Assembly: GCA_019059635.1 (NCBI GenBank)
Contig: JAGVRJ010000001.1
Span: forward strand, 1,426,001-1,490,000
Length of the DNA: 64,000 nt
DNA from: Proales similis
Lineage: Eukaryota > Rotifera > Eurotatoria > Ploima > Proalidae
Direction: 5' to 3'
The notes below the pieces were generated by a model. That model was not told the origin of the DNA, ran no database searches, and saw only the letters and a program-made list of their open reading frames with translations. Positions 53,693 through 64,000 of the stretch are shown here, in pieces (positions within the stretch are counted from its first letter, which is position 1; the number at the start of each line of letters is the position of its first letter). Both the position numbers and the translations under genes were made by a program.

Positions 53693-55959
53693 ATGTCAAA
53701 ATCGGCGTCGTCGTCTAAATTTTATCAAGCGCCCACTGACCAGCTTGGCAATGCGATCAAGGTTCGAATTTTGCTCAAATAAAAGGCCGGTGTGTTTGTT
53801 AAATGAAATTTAGTTCGACGTGAGGGAGGATGAAGAGCAACAGACCAAACTTCAGGAGATTGTCGAACTGCTGGTCGCCGCCGGCTATTTTAGAGCTCGA
53901 ATCAAAGGCCTGTCGGCGTTCGACAAGATCGTTGGCGGAATGACCTGGTGCTTGACAATCTGCAATTTTGACGTTGATGTCGACCTTCTATTTCAAGAGA
54001 GCTCGACCATCGGCCAGAAAATGTGAGCACCATTCAAATCGATTGGGCCATCTAGCAAGCTTGTAACATGATTGTAGTCAGCTGGTCGAGAGGATTGTGG
54101 CCGTGCTGCCTTTGATGAAGTGTCCGCACCGCATTGAGCCGCATCAGATTCAAGGTCTCGACTTTATCCACATTTACCCGGTCATTCAAGTAAATCTCGG
54201 TCGCCATTGGCGGTTCGTTCTTTTGGTTCCTAACACTCGCTCAAGTGGCTGGTGAAAAAAGCGATCGAAACGCGAGCAGAGCTCGGGGACACCAACCGAT
54301 TGTTCGCGCTGCTTCAATTCGACAAGATGAAGCAAGAGGCCGAAAGCGCTGACCTGGCGGCCAAGAAAGTGATTGCGTCACAGACCATTCAGTCGCTGAA
54401 GGACTTGCATCGGCCCAAGCGAAAACTGCGTCGGCCAAACTTGCACTTGGTCAAGGACGACTACTCGAGAGTGCGACTCACGCTGCTCGAATACGGCCAG
54501 CAGCACATTTTGGCCAACGCGGGCAGTGTGGAGAGCGAAGGCCAAAAGGAGAACAAGACTGCGAGCGCTCGAGAGGAAGAGAAGCTGCGTCGCCAAGAGC
54601 AGGCCGAAGAGGACAAGAAGAGACTTGACGCAATGATCGGCGAGATGACCGAAGCCAAACTCAAACAGGTAGAAGATGTCCACGAGGAGCAGTTGAGAAA
54701 GCATTCGCTAACAAACAGTGACAGAACAAGGTGTCGTCTGGCGCGATCGGTGAAATGTTCAGTGTGCAGCAGAACAGCTTGCAGAAAATGGTGAACGAGT
54801 TTGCCAGCAAAGAAAACGAGCTGCAGTCGGAAATGAACGAGCTTGAGAGGATGCTGGAGAGCGGCGAAATCACGATAGGCAGCTTCCAACAGAAGCAGCG
54901 TCTAATAAACGTGATGAACAAGCAAAAGCAGCAGAGAAGCGGTGACATAAAGGACAGAGAGAGCGAGATCGAAACTCTCAAGCAGCGCGTGGTCGAACAG
55001 CAGCAAAAGCTTGACCAAGTAAGTCTTGTGTGCTTGATGACAACGGCCGCCAAACGTAATCGGCTTGAGTAGCTCAAACAAAGCCAGAACGAGTTGGGCG
55101 ATGAAATCGCGCGGCTTGAAGAGTTGGAGGCGAACGCAGACAAGAAGGCAGTGAGAGAGCTGGAAGAGCTGGTGAAAGTCTACGACGAGCTGAAGCAGAG
55201 AGAGCAAGAGTTTAAGAAGTCGTGCAAATCAGAAAAGGCCGAGCTCGAGGAGCAGATTGAGGTGTTGAGAAAGAGGCTGGAACAGTCGGAAGATCGGGAC
55301 AAGTTCGACGAGATCATGCAGAAACACGACGCTCTGAAGGAGAAAGTTGCCGCTTTGAAGCTTCGAGTGGCGAAGAAAAATCGAGAAATTTCAAGTCTTA
55401 ATCGAAAACTGGACGAAATACCGTCCCGAGTTGAACTGAGCCAGTACCAGAAGCGCTTCATTGAGCTTTTCAATCAAAGTAAGTTCAACCGTTTATTCGA
55501 TTTCATCTTACTAGGTCCCTACCGCTTGCTTAAACAGCTTCGGCCGTGCTCACACAAACAAGACGCTTCTACGCGTTCTACAACGTGCTGCAGGACAAAA
55601 AGTTCTACCTGAACAAAGAGATCAACCTGCTCAACTCATTGAACGAGCAGTTCGGCAAGTAGGCCAGCTTGTGAAAGCAAAGCGAACGCGCTTTTGACTT
55701 GTTGCAAAGGGCAATGATGAGCGCGGAGAGTCGGGAGAGACTTTTGCAGCAGCTCTCCTCTATTCTGTCGGCGCTCAATGGCAATTTGGAGAAGCTGAAC
55801 GAGAAAAAGTCCACTTCCAAGGCCGAGCTAGATCGACTCAACGACCAGTTGGCCGATCTAAATCAGAAGAAACGTCTCTACTATCGAACCGTTCAAGACT
55901 TTCAGGACGAATGCCGACGAAACGATTTGCTTCAGTCTAAACTTGCGGACAGGAGCTGA
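53693..55959 (+). CDS. CCDC93: CCDC93, subunit of the CCC endosomal recycling complex
   Basis: Works with CCDC22, COMMD proteins and VPS35L to recycle membrane cargo together with retriever and WASH. Eight exons (53693-53761, 53814-54022, 54078-54189, 54246-54668, 54725-55018, 55073-55478, 55538-55658, 55683-55959) give 636 residues against about 631 in human. The N-terminal calponin-homology-like domain is strongly conserved ([60 protein letters not shown]). From about residue 230 on it is charged coiled coil. The junction between exons 7 and 8 is placed by phase and is slightly uncertain. Confidence 0.95.
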
Positions 55960-56648
55960 TCAAAACTCCGATAGACACGATTTTCATTTTTCTTTGAAGA
56001 TTTCTTTAAATTCGAATCCGATTTCAGACTCTGTTGAATTGTTTACTTTCTTGTCGTCTGAATTCAAGTCAAATTGACGCAGTCAAACGTGACTTGAAAG
56101 TGAAATCTTGGCGTAATATGGTTGAATATTTGAAACAAAGGGGCCGCTTTGATTTGGAGATGATCAAACTCAAATGTAATGTTGCAAACAAGCGACGTCT
56201 ACTCGGCAAAAGAGAAGCCATCTAACTGAATTAACGCTTGTTGCATTGTTTTTGTTGAAATTTCGAATTAGATGCCGTCGGGCAAATAATTAGCCCCCAT
56301 TTGCCACACACACACACAGAGCCGGCAGGCCGCGTGCTTTGCCTCACGCAATATGTAACAACATTGAGAATCGGCTGAGAAAAGAAGGCAAATTTATTTG
56401 TTCACATCTGAAAGCGGTCTGGCCGCCTGAAGCCAAAACTCGTCGTCAGTCGTTTAAAGTCTCTTTGTCGTTTTGAAACAGCTGTTGAAAAAAATTCCAA
56501 ACCACAACAACATAAATAAACAATTTGGTTAAGTGCACGCGCACGCTTGAATAGTAATTGAAAACAGGGCCAGCTCACAGCTGTAAGATTAGGCAAACAA
56601 ACAGACACATCCAAGCGATTCGGGCGGACAATTTTTGACAATCGGCAA
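55960..56648. other. Interval between CCDC93 and the large repeat gene
   Basis: About 690 bp. It contains a 63-codon ORF (56034-56225, listed separately), a (CA)n tract at about 56307-56320, and the upstream region of the next gene. Confidence 0.35.
56034..56225 (+). CDS. Possible small basic protein or 3' exon
   Basis: A 63-codon ORF starting MNCLLSCRLNSSQIDAV and ending NKRRLLGKREAI. Its latter part (SWRNMVEYLKQRGRFDLEMI) looks like a coherent charged helix rather than noise. An acceptor-like CTGAATTCAAG precedes the SQIDAV part, so it might be one exon of a small spliced gene. I recognise no family. Confidence 0.25.
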   Translation: MNCLLSCRLNSSQIDAVKRDLKVKSWRNMVEYLKQRGRFDLEMIKLKCNVANKRRLLGKREAI

Positions 56649-59600
56649 ATGGATTCTCGAAGAGAGTCGCTTTCAATTGAGGAATCCTTGAACGCATTTC
56701 CGGCCCATCTCGGCCTTCAACTGCCTGCTTCGGTATGGTTACGTAATCGGTTCGTTTTTCGTTTCGTCTCATTCGTGAATGGCTAAAGGAAAGCGGCTTA
56801 CGAGATAACGCGGAAGCGTTCGTGAGTCTGAATCTCAGCGTTCGGCAATCAAACTCGAATCAGCGACGTTATCGTCAAATAAGCTCAAGCGATCGAGTCA
56901 GGCGCCATTTGCGCACACTAACCAAATCGTGGGATCATTCGGTTCTGAAGAGCTTCATTCAGAAGAGAAAGATTCAAACAGAGCAAGAAGCTGAGCAGCA
57001 ACTCGATGAAATTGATCAAACCCAGCAAGTTTACAAGGTCGAGGCGAACGTTCAATTCACCGGTGACTCGGGCAAATACAGATTCGCAGTTGAAGAGCGC
57101 GGCCCGTCGGCTGGCAGTAAGTCGCCTCCACAATAAGCCAGTTTGAGGTCTAAAATAAAGCGAAAATCAAAAAGAAAAGGCAAAAGTGAACGATGAAGAC
57201 GAGCAGATTGCAATATTTGATCATCAGTCCAAACCGCTCTCGTATGAAAATCTTGACCACAACGAGAAGGAGCAAGTGCTCACCGAGCTTCTCTACCAAG
57301 GAGCCATGAGCAACATTATGAAGCATCGAATGGTAAGTCATGGTCAAGATCGACTAGGTTGCGAAATATTTTAATTTCTCCGCCTCTTGAGGTCGAGTTG
57401 AATGAATTGGAAGAAGAGGACTCGCAGCACAATCCCGAGCTGAGTCGATCTCAAATGCGAGCCCAGGCCAACCAGTCGTATGTGAAAGCTCAGAAATGGA
57501 TTCAGCAACGAAATGCCACGCTTGCCGACTCAATCGCACAACCGGCCGAAGAGAAGGAGAGCGCGATTCCCAAAAGAAACGAGCCAGTCTACATGTAAGT
57601 CGCGTTATCGTTTTCAAACGGTCAATTCTTTAATTAAACGAATCGAAAAAGGTTCGGTCGAATGGAAGGCGCCTCGTGGGTGCTGCGTAAAAACAAAGGT
57701 CAGAGTCGTAGGTGTCGCCTCTCGTTTTCGCTTGACTATTGATTAATGCAGATGCGGAGAGCAAGCAAAAAGCCAGCGAGCTGCCCAAACGGGCCAACGC
57801 AGCATTTTTCATGGCCTCCGAACGGATGGTTGGCAAAGCGGAGTCGAAACGGAGCTCACCTGTCGAGCTCAGTTCCAGCCTTGAAATTCGCGCTCTTCAA
57901 GGTGAACTAGACCGAGTCAATCTAGCGAGGCTCTTGTTTACCTGTTCTCGATCAAAGAAAAAGACTCGCCTCGCCAGTGGGACGAAACCGACGCGGACGA
58001 ACAAAACGAGATGAACAATCCGAACTCGAACACTTCGCCCGAGTCAAAGAGAACGGTCAAACTTGACAAAGAATTGATTGACCTTGACTACAGAGAAGAC
58101 AATGAAACCTCTCTTAAGTCAAGAACCGAGCGGCAGCCTCTCAAAAAGCAGCCTTTGGCCAGCTCGCTTCCTCCCATTCAATCCGCATCGACTGGCAACC
58201 AGCTGCGTAGGCTTTTGACTTAAAGTGAACTCGGCCTGATTCTCACTTCTGATCAGCCAAGAGGCTCACGCCTACTTTGAATATGGCTCACAGTCCAGTG
58301 TTTGATGAGGAACAAGCCCAAGTGGAAATAGTCAAACTGAAGGCCAAAACGAGCTCGTTCAGAGCATCCGAAGTGCCTTTGCAGCGCAGCTTAAGCTTCT
58401 TGGACAAAAGCTCCGAACAAGTGAAGAGCACCGGTTTGAACTTTCGATCCAAGAGTAAGCAGCACCTCTCGATTCCGTCTCTGTTTAAATTGAATTTCGT
58501 CGGAAAAGAAAGCCAACAAGAGTTGGCATCTAAAAGCGAACTTAATCGATCGGTTCGACCGCGAACAGAGACCACTGGCAAACAGACGCAAGCGGATGCA
58601 AACCGCAAGTCGATGCCGAATCGCTTCCGGCCGCTCGCTTCGAATCAGAATTTGGGAAAAAAACGTAAATTGTCGACTTAAGTCAGGAGCTAACTCGATC
58701 CAGTGCTGAAATGAGAAAACCGATCAGGTCTGGATTGGTCCAGTAACGGAGGCTTTGATCCACGCGACTGCTTCACTTTATGGTCGTACGAAACTCCAGG
58801 TGAGACGCGGACGGGCATCTTGCTGCAGAACTGAGAGAGTGAGAAATTTTAAGAACCGCCGGTGGTTGTGGACCGCGAGTTTGCCATGTCTCTAAAGCGA
58901 TACGCAGCTCTGATCGCTCGTCTGGTCCTGGGTGACAATCTGACTGGCAGCACACTCTCCGACGATTTAAAAGTGAGCCAAAGCTGTGCGGAGATTGCCA
59001 ACCGTTGAAATTGAAAGACCAAATTGAAAAGCGAGCGCTGCGAGCCAACTTGGAAAAGCTCAAAGACGCCATCCTCAAAGGCCGAATCAAGCAAAAGGTT
59101 CTCGACGAGTACAAGAAAATATTCCGGCAAATACTGGCCAAAACTTGTACGCATTTCGACTCAGGTCAACTTGATTGATGCTTGATTGATTGATTTCCTT
59201 TTCGACAGTGCAGAGAAAAGAGCTGGAGGATTTGGAGATCGACGACTACATTCTGATCAAGCTGCTCGAGCTTCCTCCGCACGCGTTCGAAATCTACACC
59301 GATCCGACGAGTGGCCGCGAGCGTCTCAGAATCCGATCGGCCTATCTTCGCGAAGAGGCCAAACGAGTCAGAAGTGAGCGATGATTTTCTGAATTGACTT
59401 GCTCTGTTGGTGATCAAGTTCATCATTTCTCACTTGCTCAAGATGTAGTCACCGAAAAGGCGCTGAACATGGACGACTTCGATGTCGAATACGATCCCAA
59501 GACAGGTAAAGCGATGTGGGCGCTGAATTTAGGCGGCCATTTCGGTTAAATTTAACTCAGGAGAGAAGAAACTTCGCCTGAAGGATGACGTAGCCCGACG

Positions 59601-62600
59601 ACTTGGAATTCCAAAAGGCGCCGAGGATCTGATCGAGATATTCACCGACGAGAACGGAAATCAGATTCTCCGACTCAAGGACGGCGCTCGCAACGTTCAG
59701 ATCGGTGAGCGGATTAAATAGCGAAATCGATTGCTCAACACGGCATTGATTGGATTGTGAAGGCGACACCTCATACGAGCTCGTGTTCGATCCAGACACT
59801 GGCCAGTACAAACTGAAAATGAGCACCAAGCAAAAAGTGGGCGAGGAGAGCTTGGAGGACATCATGCGACTGGCGCGTAAGTGATTTAAGATGAAGGACA
59901 AATGGCAACTCGCACACGCACTGAAAAGGAAACATGACGCCGGAGACGCGGCATCGCTATTTTCAAGAGCTGCTCAAGACCTCGGGCGGCAAAATGTCAG
60001 ACGAACTGCGGCGTCAAGTGATCGACCAAATGGTTCTTAACTCAAACGAGCTTGGCGAGGAGACGCGCAAAAATCTTCTCAAAGACCTGATGAGCAACTT
60101 GGCCCAAGGCATGGACCAGGAGCTGGCCAAGAAGGTCATGGGCGAAATAATGAAGTCAACCGACGCCAATCTGGACACTAGAACCAAACAGGAAATGTAC
60201 GAGCAGCTAATCGACAACTTGGACCAACTACCAGACGCGCTGAGGAACGACGCTCTCAAGCAAATGATGAACAACATGGAGAACATGCCGGCCGAGCAAA
60301 AGCACAAGCTGCTGAAAGATCTTTTTGACAAGGTCGAGCTTGGCGGAGGCGGCAACGAGTTGAAGAACGAGATTCTCGGCCAAATGATTAGAAACTCCGA
60401 AGGGCTTGACCAAGAGACTCGGCATCGAATAATGCAAGAGGTGCTGGAAAAGGTGAGCCAAGAGAACGGCGGCTCAGTGCCGCAGAACATCCTGCAAGAA
60501 CTGGTCAAGCAGATGCACGACTTGCCAGACGAGCTGCGCGACAGAGTTCTGGGCGAAATTGAGAAGAACATTCAAGAGGGCAACATGGACGGCAACGTGC
60601 TCAGCGAGCTGTTGAAGAACTCTGATCAGCTGCCGAGCGAGCTGCTCAACAAGTTGGCGCAGAACGCCGACAAGCTGGACAGCTCTGCATTGAAGGAGCT
60701 TGTGAAGAATCTGGACAAGCTGCCGGATGAGCTGAGAGAAGAGATATTGCACAAGATGGCGCAAGATTTGAACAACATGGACGCAGGAGTGAAGCACGAG
60801 CTGCTCAGAGAGTTGCTGAAAAATGCGGACGCGCTCAAGGATCCAGAGCTGCGTGACAAGGTCATCAAGGACCTGCTGGGCAGAATGAGCGCCGATGACG
60901 TGCGCAAAGAATTGGAAAACATGAGCGCCGAGGAGCGCAACAAATATCTGCAGGACTTGCTCAAGCATGCGGGCGACTTGGACGAGAACACGCGGCAGCA
61001 GATCGTCTCGATGCTGCTGGAGAACGCCAAGAACCTAGACGAAGAGGCACGCAACAATCTCATGGGCGAGGTCATGCAGAACGTGCTGAAAAACCTGGCG
61101 CCTGATATGGCCGCCAAGCTCATGGGCGATCTGATGAATGAATCGGCCAACTTGGGCGCGAACGAGAAGCGCAAGCTAATCGAGAACTTGATGCAGAACA
61201 TGGACCAAATGCCCGACGAGCTAAAGCAAGAGGCGTTCAAAGCGATCGCCAGCAATCTGGACGACATGTCGGCTGATTTCAAGCAAAACGTGTTCAACAA
61301 AATCATGAACAACGTCGACTCGCTGCCGGCCGAGATGCGAGACCAAGTCCTGGGAGCGCTCATAAACAATCTGGACAATTTGGACTCGAAAAAGAGGCAA
61401 GAGTTCCTCGAGAGTGTGTTGAACAAGATCGAAACGGGCGGCGAGGGCCAGGCAGGCGAGAGTGAGCTGAGTCGAAAGCTGCGCAACGAAGTGCTCAAAG
61501 AAATGGTGAAGAATTCGCAGAACTTGGACGAGCAGCAGCGCAGCAAGATCTTACAGAACGTGATGAGCCGCCTGAAGAACGAGGGCGACTCGGGTGGCCT
61601 CGTGATGGAAGAGCTCTTTAAGCAGATGAACGACCTGCCGGACACGATAAAAAACGAGCTGCTGGACGAAATAGCCAAAAACATCGAAAGTGGAAACTTG
61701 GCTCCAAACGTGCTCAAGCAGCTGATGAAAAACTCGAAGAAGATTCCCAAAGAGCTGCTGAAGAAAGTGATCGACAATTTGGACCAGCTCGAGCCAGAGG
61801 CGATCAAAGAGCTCATTTCAAATCTGGACGAGCTGCCCGATGATCTCAAAGAGAAAGCGCTTGCTGACATGATGAAAAACCTGAACAAGATGGAGCCGGG
61901 CGCGCAAAAAGAGCTGCTCAACGAACTGCTCAAGAACGGCAAATCGAACGATCCGAGCAAGAAGCGAGTGATCGAGAAGGCCATCATGGACATAATGGAC
62001 AATCTGGACAACGTGCCGGAGAACGTCAGACGCGACATGATTCGAAACATCGCCAAGAACATAAACAGCCTGTCCAAAGAGAACAAGAAGCAGGTTTGAC
62101 TTGGGTGCTAGTCGCTGCAGGCCAATCGACTTTTCAACTTTCTTCCTTCCTTCTTCAAAGGCGATCAAGCAAGTTTTAGGCCGAATCGAAAAGGCCGACG
62201 ACCAGAGCCGCAAAGAGGTTCTCAAACAGCTGGTGAAAAACATGGGCCGAGAGGAGCTCGAAGAGTGGATTAGAAACAGCGACATTTCTGACGAGCTCAA
62301 ACAGCAAATGCTAAACGACCTAAATCAGATTATCGGTGAGTCTTGAGCGCGATATTGATGGCTGAAAAAGCTTAATATACTGAAAATGTTTTTTGCTCAG
62401 CAAACGAGGACTACCTGTTGGACAGCGACGACGTAAGTTCTCTCACTTTTCAGCTTTTTTTGTTCTTAATCGAGGCAATCACAAAAAAAGGAATTCGAGC
62501 TGGTAAATCTGAGCGGCGAGGAGAAGGAAACCAGAAGGCGGCAGTTGATTGAGAAAAGGAAGAAGCAAAAGGTGACCGATAGCGAAAAGTAAGCGCCACG

Positions 62601-63215
62601 AGCCAACTTGACCAACTTTTGAGCGCCTCTCGAACTGAACATTTTCAAGCATTGTTGGCAAGCCGGTCGTAAAGAGAGATTTCAAATGGCTGCAGCAAAA
62701 CAAAAACGACTTGTTGTCGTCTGACCGCGTTGACGACAACCCAAACAGAGAACGTAAAGCCTCGGCATTTCGACTTTATCGGTCAGATCTCACTTCAAGA
62801 GCGTGTTGAATTAGTGAACGAAGAAGAAGTCGACTTTGTGCGAGCGTTCAACAAGCTGAGCGACGACGAGAAGACAAAACTTCTGGAGACGTTGAGCGAA
62901 GGCGAGCGCGACAATCTGCTCAAACTCCAGTCCAAATATGAAGAGTAAGACTCTGCCCGTTTGCTTCTGAGTAGCCGCATTGATCGAGCTCGTGATAAAA
63001 GCCTCAGACAAAAAGAGCTGGAAGCGGCACTGACCGACGCACGCGACCAGGCGATCGCGCAACTGAGGGACTTGTTGGCTGCTCAACGTCGACTTGACTA
63101 CCTTCGCTTTCTTCAAGTCGAATCCAACATGCTCAATCACACGCAGCAGTTGACCAGGGCTTTTGTTTATTCCTACTTTGAATTTTTGGGCTTCATCGAT
63201 CCCATGGCCATCTGA
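56649..63215 (+). CDS. Large repeat-rich protein of unknown function
   Basis: Spliced gene of about twenty exons and roughly 1,600-1,700 residues, ending ...FLGFIDPMAI. N-terminal part (56649-58800): hydrophilic, disordered, beginning MDSRRESLSIEESLNAF. Linking of exons near 57900-57935 and 58980-59030 is uncertain, so this could be two genes. Then a helical segment (LEKLKDAILKGRIKQKVLDE) and, at 59200-59880, four copies of a short D-[P/E]-x-x-G-x-x-x-L-[R/K] unit. Exon 59929-62093 holds about 720 residues of roughly 20-residue helical units (typical: NLDKLPDELREEILHKM). The last exons (62161-63215) are charged helix with more of the same units, then FVYSYFEF. There is no signal peptide or membrane segment. 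The long charged helices would suit a cytoskeletal or axonemal scaffold, which is a guess. I recognise no family. Confidence 0.75.
59200..59880 (+). repeat. Four-copy beta-hairpin-like coding repeat
   Basis: Within the large gene, four segments share one pattern: FEIYTDPTSGRERLRIR, FDVEYDPKTGEKKLRLK, IEIFTDENGNQILRLKD and YELVFDPDTGQYKLKMS. Each has alternating hydrophobics, an Asp-x-x-x-Gly turn, then Leu-basic alternation, as in a beta hairpin. They lie about 40-50 residues apart, and two junctions fall inside or beside the turns, so exon shuffling may have spread them. Confidence 0.7.
59929..62093 (+). repeat. Nested helical repeat: two ~350-residue super-modules of ~20-residue units
   Basis: One 2,165-bp exon. 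Units of 15-24, mostly 19-20, residues start with Pro or Asp-x-Glu and continue L-[R/K]-x-x-[V/L]-[L/M]-x-x-[M/L]-x-[K/N]-N. The whole series is itself duplicated. MTPETRHRYFQELL at the start matches MSAEERNKYLQDLL near residue 328. Further, NELKNEILGQMIRNSEGLD at about residue 141 matches RKLRNEVLKEMVKNSQNLD at about 514. PDELRDRVLGEIEKNI matches PDTIKNELLDEIAKNI, with the order kept to the end. The second copy has about two extra units. DNA identity between copies is low, so the duplication is old. Confidence 0.85.
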
Positions 63216-63267
63216 TAGTGTTATCGTATTTTTTGGCTTTTTTTTTCTTTATTTCTGCTCGAAATAT

Positions 63268-64000
63268 TTAATCCAGTTCAACAATGAGCGGCTTTTTATC
63301 TCGAATGTTCAAATCTGCAAACTGTTGCAGACCATCTTCGACCTGGCGGTCCTCTCGATCCGAGTGGATTTTGACTGGATCGACATCCTCCTCCTCCTCG
63401 TCTTCTTCTTCATTTTGACTGCTAGGACCGCCGTGCTCTGCCTGCTGCATGGCGAGAGTGCCGATGAGCTCCAAATTGGGCAGATCCCAGCCAATTTGAC
63501 TTTTCTTCAATTGAACCTAATCGCACCAAACGCCGTCATCGATTTGCTCGACCATGAAAGAAAGAAGCACTCACACTCTTAAGACACTCTACCAGGGCAT
63601 TCAGCTTTCGGTCACTATTCGAACGGAATTGAAAGAGTGTTTTGGGCAATAGCTTAGGCCTGATCCTTACCTGGCGTGCTGGATCCACACACAATAGTCG
63701 TTTATGTACAGGTCATTGAGAATGTAGCGGCAGTCGGTGTCCATAAGACAGCTTCTGATGTCAATCAGGCATTTGACAATCATTCGTTTGCCCTTGGCAA
63801 GAATACCGATCAGATCTTGGACGATTCGCTCGCAGAGTTTCCAACTTCGGTAAAGTGGAAAGCAAAGGGCGCGTCTAAAGCAAGCTATGAGGACCTCCTC
63901 GAGTGAGTCGAATACCTAGAATGAATGAATCGACTGAACAATAGACGACCGGTGCCAACATACTCACATCGAACCAGGAGAGAGTGCTGCTCAATTTGCC
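63268..64000 (-). CDS. SHQ1: SHQ1, H/ACA ribonucleoprotein assembly factor (C-terminal part)
   Basis: SHQ1 is the chaperone that holds dyskerin before it enters H/ACA snoRNPs and telomerase. The gene enters from the right edge. Exons in the window: 64000-63968 (KLSSTLSWFD), 63915-63671 (FDSLEEVLIACFRRALCFPL and YRSWKLCERIVQDLIGILA, ending INDYCVWIQHA), 63614-63575 and 63516-63268. These match the SHQ1 C-terminal helical domain segment by segment, including the GKRMIVKCLIDIRS helix and KSQIGWDLPNLEL. The tail is acidic (NEEEDEEEEDVD) and ends KKPLIVELD. The N-terminal CS-like domain is outside the window. Confidence 0.88.

Noticed and set aside
60626-62086. 486-codon minus-strand ORF opposite the repeat exon
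   Set aside because: It is the antisense shadow of the helical repeat. Its Ser/Phe/Leu-rich composition follows from the sense codons, and the sense frame has splice sites and conserved repeat structure.
1-64000. Transposons, CRISPR arrays, bacterial operons or viral insertions
   Set aside because: No transposase, integrase, reverse transcriptase, terminal repeats or regularly spaced repeats were seen. The repeated sequences found are dinucleotide tracts or lie within coding exons.

Overview
The window is nuclear DNA of a bilaterian animal with a compact genome. About thirty protein genes lie in 64 kb, most introns are only 40-90 bp with GT-AG ends, and neighbouring genes are often separated by a few hundred bases. 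Animal-specific genes (beta-heavy spectrin with an SH3 domain, two rhodopsin-family GPCRs, an amidated neuropeptide precursor) rule out fungi and protists. The neuropeptide precursor encodes repeats of the form [L/F]-D-[R/K]-x-x-Y-x-G-x-[L/I]-Gly-Lys. These look like buccalin-type (allatostatin-A related) peptides of molluscs and annelids, so a miniaturised spiralian is my best guess; I cannot name a species. GA/CT and CA dinucleotide tracts are common between genes, and I saw no transposon, CRISPR array, rRNA or convincing tRNA.

Layout from left to right. 1-7226 (-): N-terminal part of beta-heavy spectrin, with a 7-codon first exon and a 5.3 kb second exon. 8080-11127 (+): MARCH6/Doa10 ubiquitin ligase. 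11391-13699 (+): LYRM4 (ISD11) and ecdysoneless, separated by only 4 bases. 13820-15078 (-) and 15335-17226 (+): glucose-6-phosphate 1-epimerase and kynureninase, divergent. 17567-18709 (+): proteasome alpha 5. 19001-19882 (-): RPA32. 20504-22839: two disordered lineage-specific proteins and a possible micro-ORF. 24629-26014 (+): GnRH/corazonin/AKH-type receptor. 26492-27478 (+): ribosomal protein L27a. 28792-29369 (+): neuropeptide precursor. 29701-30765 (-): EI24. 31640-33131 (+): SLC35G-like transporter. 33383-34469 (-): SNARE USE1. 34686-36752 (-): ALDH7A1. 38057-39735 (+): three tandem thioredoxins with different active sites. 39812-41098 (-): HIBADH. 41292-42617 (-): divergent orphan GPCR. 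43086-44465 (-): ankyrin/SOCS-box protein. 46321-51671 (-): DENND4/Crag. 52547-53329 (+): FAM210/DUF1279 protein. 53693-55959 (+): CCDC93. 56649-63215 (+): a large unrecognised gene built of two repeat types. 63268-64000 (-): SHQ1, partial.

Most genes are unrelated housekeeping genes packed together. Possible functional links are few: LYRM4 and ecdysoneless probably share a transcript, the three thioredoxins are a local duplication series, and kynureninase and the epimerase share a 256-bp promoter region. The least explained object is the 56649-63215 gene. Its central 2.2-kb exon encodes about 720 residues of roughly 20-residue helical units arranged as two copies of a ~350-residue super-module, preceded by four copies of a second, beta-hairpin-like repeat.

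All product calls come from reading motifs by eye and from remembered family sequences; no database was searched. Exon boundaries were placed from splice signals and reading phase. They are firm where phases and family alignment agree, and flagged where they do not.
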